In this document: in pieces, positions 1-7,241 of the stretch | Position numbering within the stretch: position 1 is the stretch's first letter | Layout: each line of letters opens with the position of its first letter | Source: an uncultured Aeromonadales bacterium | GTDB taxonomy: Bacteria; Pseudomonadota; Gammaproteobacteria; Enterobacterales; Succinivibrionaceae | Length of the DNA stretch: 36,354 bases | Reading direction: 5' to 3' | Assembly: GCA_902776275.1 (NCBI GenBank) | Contig: CACYPI010000017.1 | Location: 1 to 36,354 of the forward strand | Position numbers and translations under genes: made by a program | Notes under the pieces: model-generated | Database searches by the model: none | What the model saw: only the letters and a program-made list of their open reading frames with translations | What the model was told of the DNA's origin: nothing

Positions 1-55
1 CTATCATCAGACAATACATTGAAAACCAGAATACCCCCGATTAGGCGCCTTATAT

Positions 56-80
56 CCCCGGGCTGAAGCCCGGGGTTTTA
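56..80 (+). terminator. Rho-independent terminator of a gene left of the window
   Basis: A perfect GC-rich stem (56-63 with 68-75, TGAA tetraloop at 64-67) is followed by TTTTA. The T-tract is on the + side, so it should end a + strand transcript entering from the left. Nothing upstream of it can be called as a gene in the 55 bases available. Confidence 0.75.
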
Positions 81-111
81 CGGCGCTTTTTTGATAACCC
101 CAGATCAAGAC

Positions 112-139
112 TTGCACCGAAAGTTAATTTTGCTATAAT
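112..139 (+). promoter_or_regulatory. Sigma-70 promoter of the tRNA gene
   Basis: TTGCAC at 112-117 and a perfect TATAAT at 134-139 are separated by 16 bp. The -10 box is preceded by TGC, an extended -10 arrangement. The tRNA begins 11 bases after the -10 box, as expected for a strong tRNA promoter with a very short leader. Confidence 0.8.
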
Positions 140-149
140 GAGCGCCGTT

Positions 150-226
150 CGGTGATTGGCGCAGCCTGGTAGCGCACTATCTTAGGGAGGTAGGGGCCGT
201 GGGTTCAAATCCCACATCACCGACCA
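150..226 (+). tRNA. tRNA-Pro, anticodon AGG, CCA encoded
   Basis: All cloverleaf elements can be paired: acceptor 150-156 with 216-222, D arm from 159, anticodon stem 177-181 with 189-193, T stem 199-203 with 211-215 around TTCAAAT, discriminator A223 and encoded CCA at 224-226. The body is close to E. coli proline tRNAs. The anticodon loop (182-188) reads TTAGGGA, which places AGG at 184-186. Proline tRNAs in most bacteria carry CGG, GGG or UGG; an A34 proline tRNA is uncommon and would normally need deamination to inosine. The identity as tRNA-Pro is secure; the functional use of A34 is not known. Confidence 0.9.
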
Positions 227-234
227 CCTCACGT

Positions 235-263
235 AGCTGGCTTTCGATGCCGGCTTTATTTTT
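235..263 (+). terminator. Terminator of the tRNA transcript
   Basis: AGCTGGC (235-241) pairs with GCCGGCT (249-255) with one G-T pair and a 7-base loop, followed by TTATTTTT. It lies 8 bases after the tRNA CCA end, so it probably terminates the tRNA transcript. Confidence 0.65.
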
Positions 264-569
264 GCCTGCCTTCGGCATCAGCTTTACGTCCAAATCTCTA
301 CAAAATTGATTTTTTATCCCCCTACTCTCGGAGTTTTCGGGAGTTTCCAAAACTGCACTTTTTTGCCTGCTGTTTTCTGGCAGCCGCCATTTCATAAGCG
401 CTTTTGCGTGATTCACATCCAATTTTGGAACACAAAACTGTCTAATTTAGACCTAGATCCCATTGCACAAATCGTTGGTTGGAAAAACTGTCTAATTACT
501 GCTAGAAATTAAGTCATGAAAGGCCGCGCGAGCGCGCCTGATCCATAACATGAAGACAGGAGACACCTC
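264..569. other. AT-rich leader without a supported gene
   Basis: This stretch between the tRNA and the first T3SS-linked gene is much richer in A+T than its surroundings. No convincing gene is present; a minus-strand open frame running back into the tRNA is an artefact. It holds AAAACTGCAC (349-358), a 14-bp direct repeat (434-447 and 484-497) and a GC-rich imperfect palindrome near 521-539. It is the probable promoter and regulatory region of the gene at 570 and possibly the left boundary of an inserted island, but no att repeat or integrase was found. Confidence 0.5.
434..497 (+). repeat. Pair of 14-bp direct repeats, AAAACTGTCTAATT
   Basis: The same 14 bases occur at 434-447 and 484-497, 50 bp apart centre to centre. 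The first copy runs into a short palindrome, GTCTAA-T-TTAGAC (440-452). The second ends 72 bases before the start codon at 570. The spacing, close to five helical turns, and the position suit tandem binding sites for a regulator; this is inference. Confidence 0.6.
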
Positions 570-842
570 ATGAGTGAATCAGCGTTGGAAGAGAGCATCG
601 CCGAGATCGGCGCGCTCGAGATGGAAATAGCAGATCTCGATGCCAAGTGCGAGGAGATCAAGAAGTCGATCCCCGCAGGCTTCGACCCCAAGCAGGCGGG
701 GGGCGCGGAGCTTGACGCGCTCGTCGAGAAGGCCAAGAAGGAGGCCGAGGACGAAGGCGGACGCCGCCGAGCCGAATACGAGTCGCGCAGCCAGTCTTCC
801 TCAGGCAAGGCCCCTGCCAGAAGGCGCGGGCTGATGGTCTGA
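570..842 (+). CDS. Small charged coiled-coil protein, candidate LcrG/PcrG-like tip chaperone
   Basis: This 90-residue protein starts at an ATG after the ribosome site AGGAG. Residues 1-35 form an acidic, probably coiled-coil helix; residues 50-70 are rich in K, E and A; the tail is basic and ends in RRRGLMV. LcrG and PcrG of the Ysc family are about 95 residues, begin with a similar helix and end with a basic tail closing on MRGQ plus hydrophobic residues. The gene lies 36 bases upstream of a tip/filament-like gene, just as lcrG precedes lcrV. In Yersinia LcrG binds the tip protein and helps hold secretion closed. The assignment rests on size, composition, tail pattern and position, so it is only a candidate; an unrelated secretion chaperone is also possible. 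Confidence 0.45.
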   Translation: MSESALEESIAEIGALEMEIADLDAKCEEIKKSIPAGFDPKQAGGAELDALVEKAKKEAEDEGGRRRAEYESRSQSSSGKAPARRRGLMV

Positions 843-878
843 CACCATGAGAGCCACCCAAGAGAGAGGATTAAATTC

Positions 879-1388
879 ATGAGCGACAGCATCGCGATCA
901 ACACCAATGCCGCAAGCAGCGTTTCTGAAACCTCCTGCTCCGGCGCCGTCAGCGTGCAGATGGCCTTCGCCATGCTCCAGATGGAGCTTGGGCAGACCAT
1001 GAAGGACAACGCGCTAGGCTACATCGAGGACATCAAGGAGTCCCAGGCCCAGGCCAAGGAGTACTCGGAGCTCATCGCGCAGCTGCGCAACGCCAAGAGC
1101 GGCCTGAGCAAGGACGAGGACACCAAGGATATCGGATCGCTGCTTAACGACGTCAAGGCCAAGTGCGACGTGCCATCCTCGATCAAGGGCACCTCGCCGA
1201 CCAAGGTCGAGATACAGACCATGATCGAGAACCTGCAGTCAAAGTCAGAAACCGCCACCTCGTCCATCCAGCAGCAGATGGTCTTCGTGCAGGACTACAT
1301 AGGCCAGTACAACTCCTACGTGCAGGGCGCCTCAAGCGCCATCAGCTCGGCAAACCAGGTGCTCACCAACATCGCCCGCGGCCAGTAA
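879..1388 (+). CDS. Tip/filament-like T3SS secreted protein, short paralogue
   Basis: The protein has 169 residues and starts at an ATG behind GAGAGG. It has no signal peptide. Residues 24-65 form an amphipathic helix containing VQMAFAMLQM, the middle is a hydrophilic linker, and residues 112-169 are a long predicted helix ending IARGQ. This helix-linker-helix design fits EspA/SseB filament proteins and Bsp22-like tip proteins. The last 55 residues are nearly identical to those of the 252-residue protein at 29996-30754, but this copy lacks most of the central region. It follows an LcrG-like gene, supporting a role at the needle tip. The family call is by architecture only. The gene ends before a bidirectional terminator shared with sctR. 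Confidence 0.5.
   Translation: MSDSIAINTNAASSVSETSCSGAVSVQMAFAMLQMELGQTMKDNALGYIEDIKESQAQAKEYSELIAQLRNAKSGLSKDEDTKDIGSLLNDVKAKCDVPSSIKGTSPTKVEIQTMIENLQSKSETATSSIQQQMVFVQDYIGQYNSYVQGASSAISSANQVLTNIARGQ
1266..1318 (+). repeat. 53-bp inverted repeat, left copy
   Basis: These 53 bases, inside the 3' part of the tip-like gene, are identical to the reverse complement of 30067-30119 inside the second tip-like gene. Similarity extends beyond the perfect core on both sides with scattered mismatches. The two copies flank about 28.7 kb holding nearly all T3SS genes in opposite orientation. Confidence 0.9.
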
Positions 1389-1405
1389 GTCCTGGCATGA
1401 GGCTG

Positions 1406-1431
1406 AAAAACCCGGCGCAAGCCGGGTTTTT
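1406..1431. terminator. Bidirectional terminator between the tip-like gene and sctR
   Basis: AAAAA (1406-1410), CCCGGC (1411-1416), loop GCAA, GCCGGG (1421-1426), TTTTT (1427-1431). The stem has a T-tract on each strand, so it can end the + transcript of the tip-like gene and the - transcript from sctQR. Confidence 0.85.
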
Positions 1432-1435
1432 ATTT

Positions 1436-1453
1436 GCGCGCCAATTGGCGCGC
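1436..1453. repeat. Perfect 18-bp palindrome GCGCGCCAATTGGCGCGC
   Basis: The palindrome lies between the bidirectional terminator and the sctR stop codon. It could extend the termination structure on the minus strand or be a protein site. No function can be assigned from sequence. Confidence 0.6.
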
Positions 1454-1468
1454 GATCGGTTCTTCTGC

Positions 1469-2140
1469 CTAATAGGAGTAGCTGTACATGAGCCCGGAGC
1501 TCAGCTTGAGCCAGCCGTCCAGCGTCACGAAGAGCATGAGCTTGAATGGCAGCGAGATGGCCATGGGCGAGACCATCATCATGCCCATGGCAAGCAGGAT
1601 GTTGGAAATGATGAGGTCGATGGCGATGAAGGGAAGGTAGAGCAGGAAGCCTATCTGGAAGGCCTTTGTAAGCTCGGTTATGACGAAGGACGGCACCGTG
1701 AAGAGCAGGCTGTCCTTCGAGAAGCTGCCGCGCAGCTCCTTGGGCCAGAGCGTCTCGGATGCCTTGACGAAGGCGGCGGTCACGCGCTCGTCGCTGTTGG
1801 CCTTGAGGAAGGACCGCATGGGGCCTGAGACGCTGTCGGCGGCATCTGAGAGCGAGTCCACCGTAATCTCCTGCACCGGCGGCATCGCCTTTATCTCGTC
1901 GTAGGTCTGCTTGCCCACCGGGGCCATCACGAAGACCGTGAGGATCATCGCCAGCGCCGAGAGCACCATGGTGGGAGGAACCTGCTGCACGCCCAGGGCG
2001 TTGCGCACCAGGCTTATGACCACGTAGATCTTGCAGTATGAGGTGACAACGGTGAGCAGGAACGGCACCAGCCCCATGACCGCCACCAGCAGGATCATGC
2101 TGAAGGGATTGAGCCCTCCCTGGGCAATGCTCCCATCCAT
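1469..2140 (-). CDS. sctR: SctR, export-gate membrane protein
   Basis: The 223-residue protein has the SctR/YscR/FliP pattern: an N-terminal membrane segment (about 12-34), the conserved region around SYCKIYVVISLVRNALGVQQ near residue 34, a second segment near 58-75, a periplasmic segment (about 80-150) and two C-terminal segments (about 155-205). SctR forms, with SctS and SctT, the helical export gate in the inner membrane. Length is normal for the family. The ATG lies 7 bases after the sctQ stop, giving a Q-R pair as in other Ysc systems, but here sctS and sctT are about 3.4 kb away, separated by the sensor-MFS gene on the opposite strand. The gene ends before a bidirectional terminator. 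Confidence 0.97.
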   Translation of the reverse strand: MDGSIAQGGLNPFSMILLVAVMGLVPFLLTVVTSYCKIYVVISLVRNALGVQQVPPTMVLSALAMILTVFVMAPVGKQTYDEIKAMPPVQEITVDSLSDAADSVSGPMRSFLKANSDERVTAAFVKASETLWPKELRGSFSKDSLLFTVPSFVITELTKAFQIGFLLYLPFIAIDLIISNILLAMGMMMVSPMAISLPFKLMLFVTLDGWLKLSSGLMYSYSY

Positions 2141-2147
2141 CGGCGCC

Positions 2148-3170
2148 TCAGCCCTCGCCCATCGAGACTATCTGTACGCCGAGCGTACCGCCCAGGTCGA
2201 CGAGCCTGCCGCGCGCAAAGACCTTGGAGCCGCAGCGCAGCTTCACCGGGGCGTCCAGGCTTATCCCTGCGCTTATGACCGAGCCCTGCTTGAGCGCGGA
2301 GATGTCCCCCGCGCTCATGAGGCAGGAGCCGAGCTCCATGCGCACCTCGAAATCGGGAAGGGCCCCTTCCTGGCCTGCGCCCTGCTGCCCTGACGGCGCA
2401 GGAGCGTTCTGTGAATCTGCCATGTCCGAATCCTCTGTTGCAAAAAACGACTCCAGGGCCAGCGCCCCGCCCTCCATTATCTTGAAGAGGCAGCCCCTGG
2501 CCCCAAGCTCGGCCCTCAGGGTGCGAGATGAGACGTAGTCCTCGCTGGCGACCAGCACGTCGCCCTCGGAAAGCGCGCGGTATTCCAAAGGGCTTACGCG
2601 GGCCTTGCCGCATAGAAAGCGCATCTCGCACTCAAGGCCCGCGGCCAGGGCAGCATCGTGGCATGACGGCAGGGCGCCCAGGGCGGCCAGGATCTCCTCA
2701 AGGCTCCGCTCGTCGCAAAGCCCCAGGCGCAGCGGGAGCGCGGCACCGCCTGGACCTGCCGTGAAGTCCACGAAGAGATCCGACACGAAAAGCGGCTTTT
2801 CTGGATCAGCCATGCCAAGCGAGATCTCAGATCCAAGAAGCGATGCGGCATTGTCCAAAAGCGGCTTTAGGAATGTGGCGAGGGCCGCGCACTTGAGCGC
2901 CATGGGGATTTCAACCCCGGCATCTGCAAGGCGGGGATCGACTGCTGGAAGAAAGCCTTCAGCGAGCGCGCTCAAAGTCGCGCTGCCAAACGATCCTGAA
3001 AGCAAGAGCGTGGCTGCGGGGTCAGCTGCCGCAGCGGCGAAGGGATGGATGGAGATGGCGCCGCCTGGGGGCAGGACGCGGTTTGCCAGGTTCAACAGCC
3101 TGGCCTTCTGCGGGCTTATGCGTCCATACTCAAAAATCGGCGGGTTGTCATCCATCTTGGGGTGCTTCAA
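2148..3170 (-). CDS. sctQ: SctQ, cytoplasmic C-ring/sorting-platform protein
   Basis: This 340-residue protein has a variable N-terminal half and a clear C-terminal SpoA (FliN-like) domain, about residues 270-338, with LGSCLMSAGDISALKQGSVI and the LRCGSKVFARGRLV pattern. SctQ builds the pods of the sorting platform with SctK and SctL. The frame opens at a TTG preceded by AAAGGA at good spacing; an ATG five codons later has no visible ribosome site, so TTG is preferred. Several family members also make a separate C-terminal SpoA fragment from an internal start; candidate internal Met codons precede residue 260, but this cannot be decided here. It is the first gene of the sctQ-sctR pair, and its promoter must lie in 3171-3338. 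Confidence 0.92.
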   Translation of the reverse strand: MKHPKMDDNPPIFEYGRISPQKARLLNLANRVLPPGGAISIHPFAAAAADPAATLLLSGSFGSATLSALAEGFLPAVDPRLADAGVEIPMALKCAALATFLKPLLDNAASLLGSEISLGMADPEKPLFVSDLFVDFTAGPGGAALPLRLGLCDERSLEEILAALGALPSCHDAALAAGLECEMRFLCGKARVSPLEYRALSEGDVLVASEDYVSSRTLRAELGARGCLFKIMEGGALALESFFATEDSDMADSQNAPAPSGQQGAGQEGALPDFEVRMELGSCLMSAGDISALKQGSVISAGISLDAPVKLRCGSKVFARGRLVDLGGTLGVQIVSMGEG

Positions 3171-3338
3171 TGCATCTGATCCTTTCGTGATTTTATCCTA
3201 TGCGAGCAAGTTTTTGCCATACCAGGCCACGGCGCACGGGGCCTCCTTGCTAGAATTGATGGCAGGATCAAACCACAAGGCGGAGGAAGCTTGCCCGTGG
3301 GAGCATTGTTACCAGGCCCTGAGACAGGGGAGGCCCGC

Positions 3339-5552
3339 ATGAGGATCCCTTCCTACCTGCGCGCCCTGCCCAAGGGCGCAATGCTCACACTCGCCGTCGC
3401 GCAGCTGCTCTTCGCACTGCTCACCATCTATTTCCTGAGCTCCTTTGCCTCGAAGACCGCCTTCGAGATGGCCTCGCTCGAGTTCAACCAGGAGGCGCTC
3501 AAGCTCACGATGGCAATGCGCATCGGCAGGACCCCCGACAAGTTCCCCGCGCTGGAAGACGACGTGCAGAGGCTTGAAGCTCGCGCAAGCTCGATCTTCG
3601 TGTGCGATGCGCAAGGGGAGCGCTGCGCAGTCGGCAAGGCCCCGGCCGATCCCTCAAGGACCGCCTCAGGCGCGCTTGAGGCAGGAGGCAAGGCCTACGC
3701 CTCAAGGCCCTTTTACGACACCAGGGGCAAAGTCGCAGGCTACATCGGAGACCTGCCTTCAAAGCCTGCTGCGGGAAGCTTCCAAGATCTCTCCTTCATG
3801 ATCCTGCTCTCAGCCTTGATCGCCGCGGCCTTCGGCGCGCTGTTGCTTGCGCTCCCCGCCTCCTGGGCGCGTGGCGCCAAATGGCGCGTTGCCTCGCTGC
3901 TCCTAAGCCAGTGCCTGGGCGCCGCGCTCGTGGCGCCCCAGGCCTACGACGCCTTCGAGGCCAGGATCACCTCGCTTGAGGCCGGAGTTGGATACGGATT
4001 GGTGCGCGAGCTCTCAAGGCTTGCGCGCATGGGGGTGGATGTAGGCGGGATCGCGGGGCTTGACAGCGCCATCTCCGAGATCCGCGGCAACGCGGGCCTC
4101 CCCTGCTCATTGAGCATCACGCTCTCTGGCGGCACGGTGCTCGCATCCTCCGGGGCGATGGACCGCGGCGGCACGCTGCTTGACGTGACCGGACCTCGCC
4201 GCCAGCCCGTGGCGCAGGTGCGCTCGAGCCTTGACATGGAGGCGGTGAGGCATCTTCTGCTCTCCTACATCTTCGACACCCTGGCCCTGGCAAGCGTGGC
4301 GGTCATCACCGCGCTGCGCTCTGACGCCTTCGCATCGGGGCTGCTGCTTGGAAGAGCAAGGCTTGGCGCAAGAAGCCCGCTTGGGATCGGGGCTGCCATG
4401 GGTTTCTTTGCGGTAGCGGGCATGTACATGCCCCTTTGCATCGTGCCGCTTTTCATGAGGGAGCTTGCCAGGGGCCAGTCATTGCTCAGCCCGGAGATCA
4501 TGATGAGCCTGCCGGTGAGCGCAGACATGGCAGCCGTGCTCGCAGCCTCGCTGCTCATGCTCTTAAGGCCCGCCCTCGCCTCAAGATGGGAGGCACTGCT
4601 GCCATTGGGCATCATGCTTGCCTGCGCGGCGATGGCAGGTTGCGCGCTCGCCCCCTCGGCCCCTGCCTTCATCGCCTCGCGCCTCTGCTACGGCCTGGGC
4701 TACGGCTTCTTCATCATCGGCATGCAGGTCTTTGCAGTGAGCGCCTCGAAGGCAGGCTCGAGCGGCCAGGGGCTGGGGGCAGTGTTCTCATCGCTCTTTG
4801 CAGGCACAGTCTGCGGCTGCGTGACGGGCGGCATCGCCGCCGACATCATGGGCTACCGCGCGGTCTTCGCGATCTCCTGCGCTGTCCTCCTGCTCCCGCT
4901 TGCCTGCGCCCTGAGGATGCGCCAGGCCTTCGGCGAAAAGAAGGATGAGGCTCCGGCCTGCGCGCAGCCCCGCAGGGGCGGCGCCTTGCGCATCCTCAGG
5001 GATCCTGGCTTCCTAAGGCTCATGATCTTCAACGTGCTGCCCTACGGCGCGGCAGTGACCGGGATCTTCAACTTCTTCGTGCCGGTGCTCATAAACCGCG
5101 GCGGCTACGGCTCGTCGGTGGTGGGCGAGCTCACGCTCATCTACGCGCTCACGGTCTCGCTGCTCTCGCCCCTTGCAGGAAGGCTCATCGACAGGGTGCG
5201 AAACAAGAGCCGCGCGCTGTCCCTGGGCGGGCTGTTCGCAGCGCTCGCCCTCTCGTCGCTCATCATCCCAAGCCCGCTTGCGGCCGCCGCTGCAAGCCTG
5301 CTCTTCCTGGGGCTTTGCGCGGCGCTGTGCGAAAGCGGCCAGCCTGCCGCAGTGACGGCTGGGAGCGCCGGGGATCCGGCCCAGACCCTCGTGCTACTTG
5401 ACGTGTTCATCAGGATCGGGCAGTTCGCAGGCCCGCTTGCGATCTCGCTTCTGGTCACCGCAGGCGGCGCCACGCACGCCTTCGCAGCGCTCGCGCTATT
5501 GGAGATCGCCTGCGCCGCGCTGCTCCTCCTCTCATCAAGGCAGGCCCGCTGA
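3339..5552 (+). CDS. MFS transporter with N-terminal extracytoplasmic sensor-like module
   Basis: The 737-residue protein starts at the ATG behind GGGGAGG; a longer frame opening at 3291 lacks a comparable site. Residues 14-35 form a membrane helix, 37-150 a soluble, presumably periplasmic segment, 151-175 and 182-203 two more helices, 204-305 a second soluble segment and 306-326 another helix. From about 348 onward there is a series of hydrophobic helices with MFS traits: RLCYGLGYGFF near 447, GGIAADIMGYRAVF near 500 and GRLIDRVRNKSR near 614. Ordinary MFS proteins are about 400-450 residues, so about 320 residues are extra and laid out like a membrane-anchored sensor. The gene is between sctQ and sctT and converges on sctT with 9 bases between stops. 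Ligand and direction of transport are unknown. An extended -10-like TGCTAGAAT lies at 3248-3256. Confidence 0.75.
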   Translation: MRIPSYLRALPKGAMLTLAVAQLLFALLTIYFLSSFASKTAFEMASLEFNQEALKLTMAMRIGRTPDKFPALEDDVQRLEARASSIFVCDAQGERCAVGKAPADPSRTASGALEAGGKAYASRPFYDTRGKVAGYIGDLPSKPAAGSFQDLSFMILLSALIAAAFGALLLALPASWARGAKWRVASLLLSQCLGAALVAPQAYDAFEARITSLEAGVGYGLVRELSRLARMGVDVGGIAGLDSAISEIRGNAGLPCSLSITLSGGTVLASSGAMDRGGTLLDVTGPRRQPVAQVRSSLDMEAVRHLLLSYIFDTLALASVAVITALRSDAFASGLLLGRARLGARSPLGIGAAMGFFAVAGMYMPLCIVPLFMRELARGQSLLSPEIMMSLPVSADMAAVLAASLLMLLRPALASRWEALLPLGIMLACAAMAGCALAPSAPAFIASRLCYGLGYGFFIIGMQVFAVSASKAGSSGQGLGAVFSSLFAGTVCGCVTGGIAADIMGYRAVFAISCAVLLLPLACALRMRQAFGEKKDEAPACAQPRRGGALRILRDPGFLRLMIFNVLPYGAAVTGIFNFFVPVLINRGGYGSSVVGELTLIYALTVSLLSPLAGRLIDRVRNKSRALSLGGLFAALALSSLIIPSPLAAAAASLLFLGLCAALCESGQPAAVTAGSAGDPAQTLVLLDVFIRIGQFAGPLAISLLVTAGGATHAFAALALLEIACAALLLLSSRQAR

Positions 5553-5561
5553 TGCCGCCAT

Positions 5562-6407
5562 TCAGATTGGCGATGAGGCGAGCACAGTCATCAAGGTCTT
5601 GAGCATCTCCCCGCCCTCGCTGATGTACAAGGGCCCCAGGCCGGCGAACGGGCTAATGAATATGAGCGCGAGGATGGCGCAGATCCCGCTCTTGACCGCC
5701 ATGGAGATCACGAAGACATTGAGCTGCGGGGCGAAGCGGTTGATGAGCCCGAGCGAGATGTCGCACAGGAGCGCGGCGATGATGAAGGGGGCGCCTATGG
5801 AGAGGCTCAGCTCCATCATGCGGTTGAAGCCAGTTGCCGCAAGCACGGAGGCATTGGAGGACCACAGCGCCGGGGCCATCGAGGCGACCGGCCAGGCCGC
5901 GTAGCTCTGGTAGAACAGCGCCACGAAGGCAAGGCAGCCTCCAGATGAGAAGAAGAGCACCACCATCGACAGGAAGAGCACCGACCCAAAAGGCGAGTTC
6001 TGATCCCCGGTGAGGATGTCCGCCCCCAAAGCCTGCGAGGCGCCGCGCTGGTTGTCGGCGATCATGCCGGCGTTCATCGCCGCGTAGAACACAAGCCCCG
6101 CCACGTAGCCCATGAGCAGCCCGATGAAGGCCTCCTTCAGGATGAGGGCGGCGAGGATCAGGATCCCTGGATTGCCGTCCTCTAAAAGCTGCAATGTCTG
6201 GAAGTGGGTGAGCGGCATCAGCGGGAGCATGAAGGCCAGGCACAGCGAGAGCCGCAGCGGCCCGCTAACCCCCGGCGCGAAGAACGGGGCGAACGAGGCC
6301 ACCATCATGATCCTCGGAAGCGAGAGCGCGAGCGTGTACATCCAGTCGTGAAAGGCCGGATCCGACACGAGCTGCAGAAGCTGGCTGAGGGCGCCGTCCA
6401 TCGTCAC
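5562..6407 (-). CDS. sctT: SctT, export-gate membrane protein
   Basis: The 281-residue protein has SctT/YscT/FliR features: an N-terminal helix with LSLPRIMMVASFAPFFAPGV, several further membrane helices, the conserved region IADNQRGASQ near residue 115, and NRFAPQLNVFVISMAVKSG near 223. SctT closes the SctR5S4T1 gate. The frame starts with a GTG that overlaps the sctS stop (GTGA); an ATG two codons downstream is equally possible. Its stop faces the stop of the sensor-MFS gene 9 bases away with no clear terminator between them. Confidence 0.96.
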   Translation of the reverse strand: MTMDGALSQLLQLVSDPAFHDWMYTLALSLPRIMMVASFAPFFAPGVSGPLRLSLCLAFMLPLMPLTHFQTLQLLEDGNPGILILAALILKEAFIGLLMGYVAGLVFYAAMNAGMIADNQRGASQALGADILTGDQNSPFGSVLFLSMVVLFFSSGGCLAFVALFYQSYAAWPVASMAPALWSSNASVLAATGFNRMMELSLSIGAPFIIAALLCDISLGLINRFAPQLNVFVISMAVKSGICAILALIFISPFAGLGPLYISEGGEMLKTLMTVLASSPI

Positions 6408-6667
6408 TGCAGAAGGTAGAAGCGCTCGAACAGCTCCTTGCCGAAGGCGATGATCTCAGAGCTCATCCACCCCGCGGTCAAAAAGAGCGTCGCGCCCACG
6501 GCTATGAGCTTGATGCCAAAGGAAAGCGTCTGCTCCTGGATCTGGGTTATGGCCTGCACCAGGCTCAGGAGCACGCCGCACACCGAGGCGACGATGATGG
6601 GCGGCATCGAGAGCAGCAGCACGAGGTACATGCCCTGCGACACCAGTTCGATCACGGCAGGCTGCAC
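6404..6667 (-). CDS. sctS: SctS, export-gate membrane protein
   Basis: At 87 residues this is the usual length for SctS/YscS/FliQ. It has two membrane helices (about 12-38 and 50-72) separated by QAITQIQEQTLSFGIK, the hallmark loop of the family. Four SctS copies join SctR and SctT in the export gate. It is the first gene of an sctS-sctT pair and overlaps sctT by four bases. Its promoter must be in the divergent interval shared with the partner-switching cassette (6668-6896). Confidence 0.97.
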   Translation of the reverse strand: MQPAVIELVSQGMYLVLLLSMPPIIVASVCGVLLSLVQAITQIQEQTLSFGIKLIAVGATLFLTAGWMSSEIIAFGKELFERFYLLQ

Positions 6668-6776
6668 GATGCCCCTCCTCTTAAAAGTCCTCTTTCCGTC
6701 CGCTTAAGCGGGCGCCTGCCCCCATGATAGGGGAGCGCGCGGGGGCGATTTTCTGACCTGTGCCAAACTTTCAGGC

Positions 6777-6819
6777 AAAAGCCCATGCCCCGCGCGCCCT
6801 TCCGGGGCCCTGGCTTTTT
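6777..6819 (+). other. Hairpin with flanking A and T tracts in the sctS/STAS divergent region
   Basis: AAAAGCC (6777-6783) pairs with GGCTTTT (6812-6818), and an inner stem CCCCG (6788-6792) pairs with CGGGG (6803-6807). A TTTTT run follows on the + strand and an A run precedes it. It looks like a terminator but lies about 78 bases before the STAS gene and beyond the start of sctS, where no gene ends. It might be an attenuator in either leader or an insulator between divergent promoters. A start-proximal TATGAT lies at 6829-6834 but lacks a good -35 box. Confidence 0.4.
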
Positions 6820-6896
6820 CTTAAATGATATGATCAAGTTCAAGCAAAGACAAAGGAATACAGTTTCCACCCATTTTTTCATCAAAGGTCGGCAGC

Positions 6897-7238
6897 ATGG
6901 AGATATCTAAGCAGGAGCGCTCCGGAGTGTGCATCGCCAGCGTGTCAGGGCGGCTTGACGCGGTGAGCGTGGGAGAATTTGAAAAGCAGATGCTCGCGCT
7001 GCCCCAGGAAGGCGGCTTCAAGGGCATGGTGCTAAGCCTGGAGGGGCTTGAGTACATCAGCTCGGCGGGACTCAGGGCGATCCTCAAGCTTGCCAAGAAT
7101 TCCAAGGCCGCTGGAGTGGCGCTCTGCCTGTGCTCCATCAGGCCTGCCGTGCTTGAGGTCCTCAAGATCTCGGGCTTTTCGATGATCCTCACCATCAAGG
7201 ACACCCTGGACGAGGCGCTATCCGCCGCTGGAGCATGA
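6897..7238 (+). CDS. STAS-domain anti-sigma factor antagonist (BtrV/RsbV-like)
   Basis: The 113-residue protein is a single STAS domain. It begins at an ATG eight bases after AAAGG. The phosphorylation loop reads LEYISSAGLR (residues 51-60); by analogy with SpoIIAA and RsbV the second serine, Ser56, is the likely phosphate acceptor. In partner switching the unphosphorylated antagonist binds the kinase/anti-sigma protein and frees its target, while phosphorylation by that kinase and removal by a PP2C phosphatase set the balance. The next genes encode exactly such a kinase (3-base gap) and phosphatase. In Bordetella, BtrV, BtrW and BtrU form the same trio and regulate T3SS expression and secretion; function here is inferred from that precedent. 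Confidence 0.9.
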   Translation: MEISKQERSGVCIASVSGRLDAVSVGEFEKQMLALPQEGGFKGMVLSLEGLEYISSAGLRAILKLAKNSKAAGVALCLCSIRPAVLEVLKISGFSMILTIKDTLDEALSAAGA

Positions 7239-7241
7239 CAG

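Noticed and set aside
177..422. Minus-strand open frame of 81 codons ending in VGDVGFEPTAPTSLR
   Set aside because: Its end is the reverse translation of the tRNA, a familiar false gene; the rest has no recognisable domain and no ribosome site.
1163..1828. Plus-strand frame of 221 codons running through the terminator into sctR antisense
   Set aside because: It crosses the 3' end of the tip-like gene, the bidirectional terminator and antisense sctR; His/Arg-rich composition marks it as a shadow.
6652..6885. Minus-strand frame of 77 codons upstream of sctS
   Set aside because: It covers the hairpin and overlaps the sctS start; composition is basic and unconserved, with no family resemblance.
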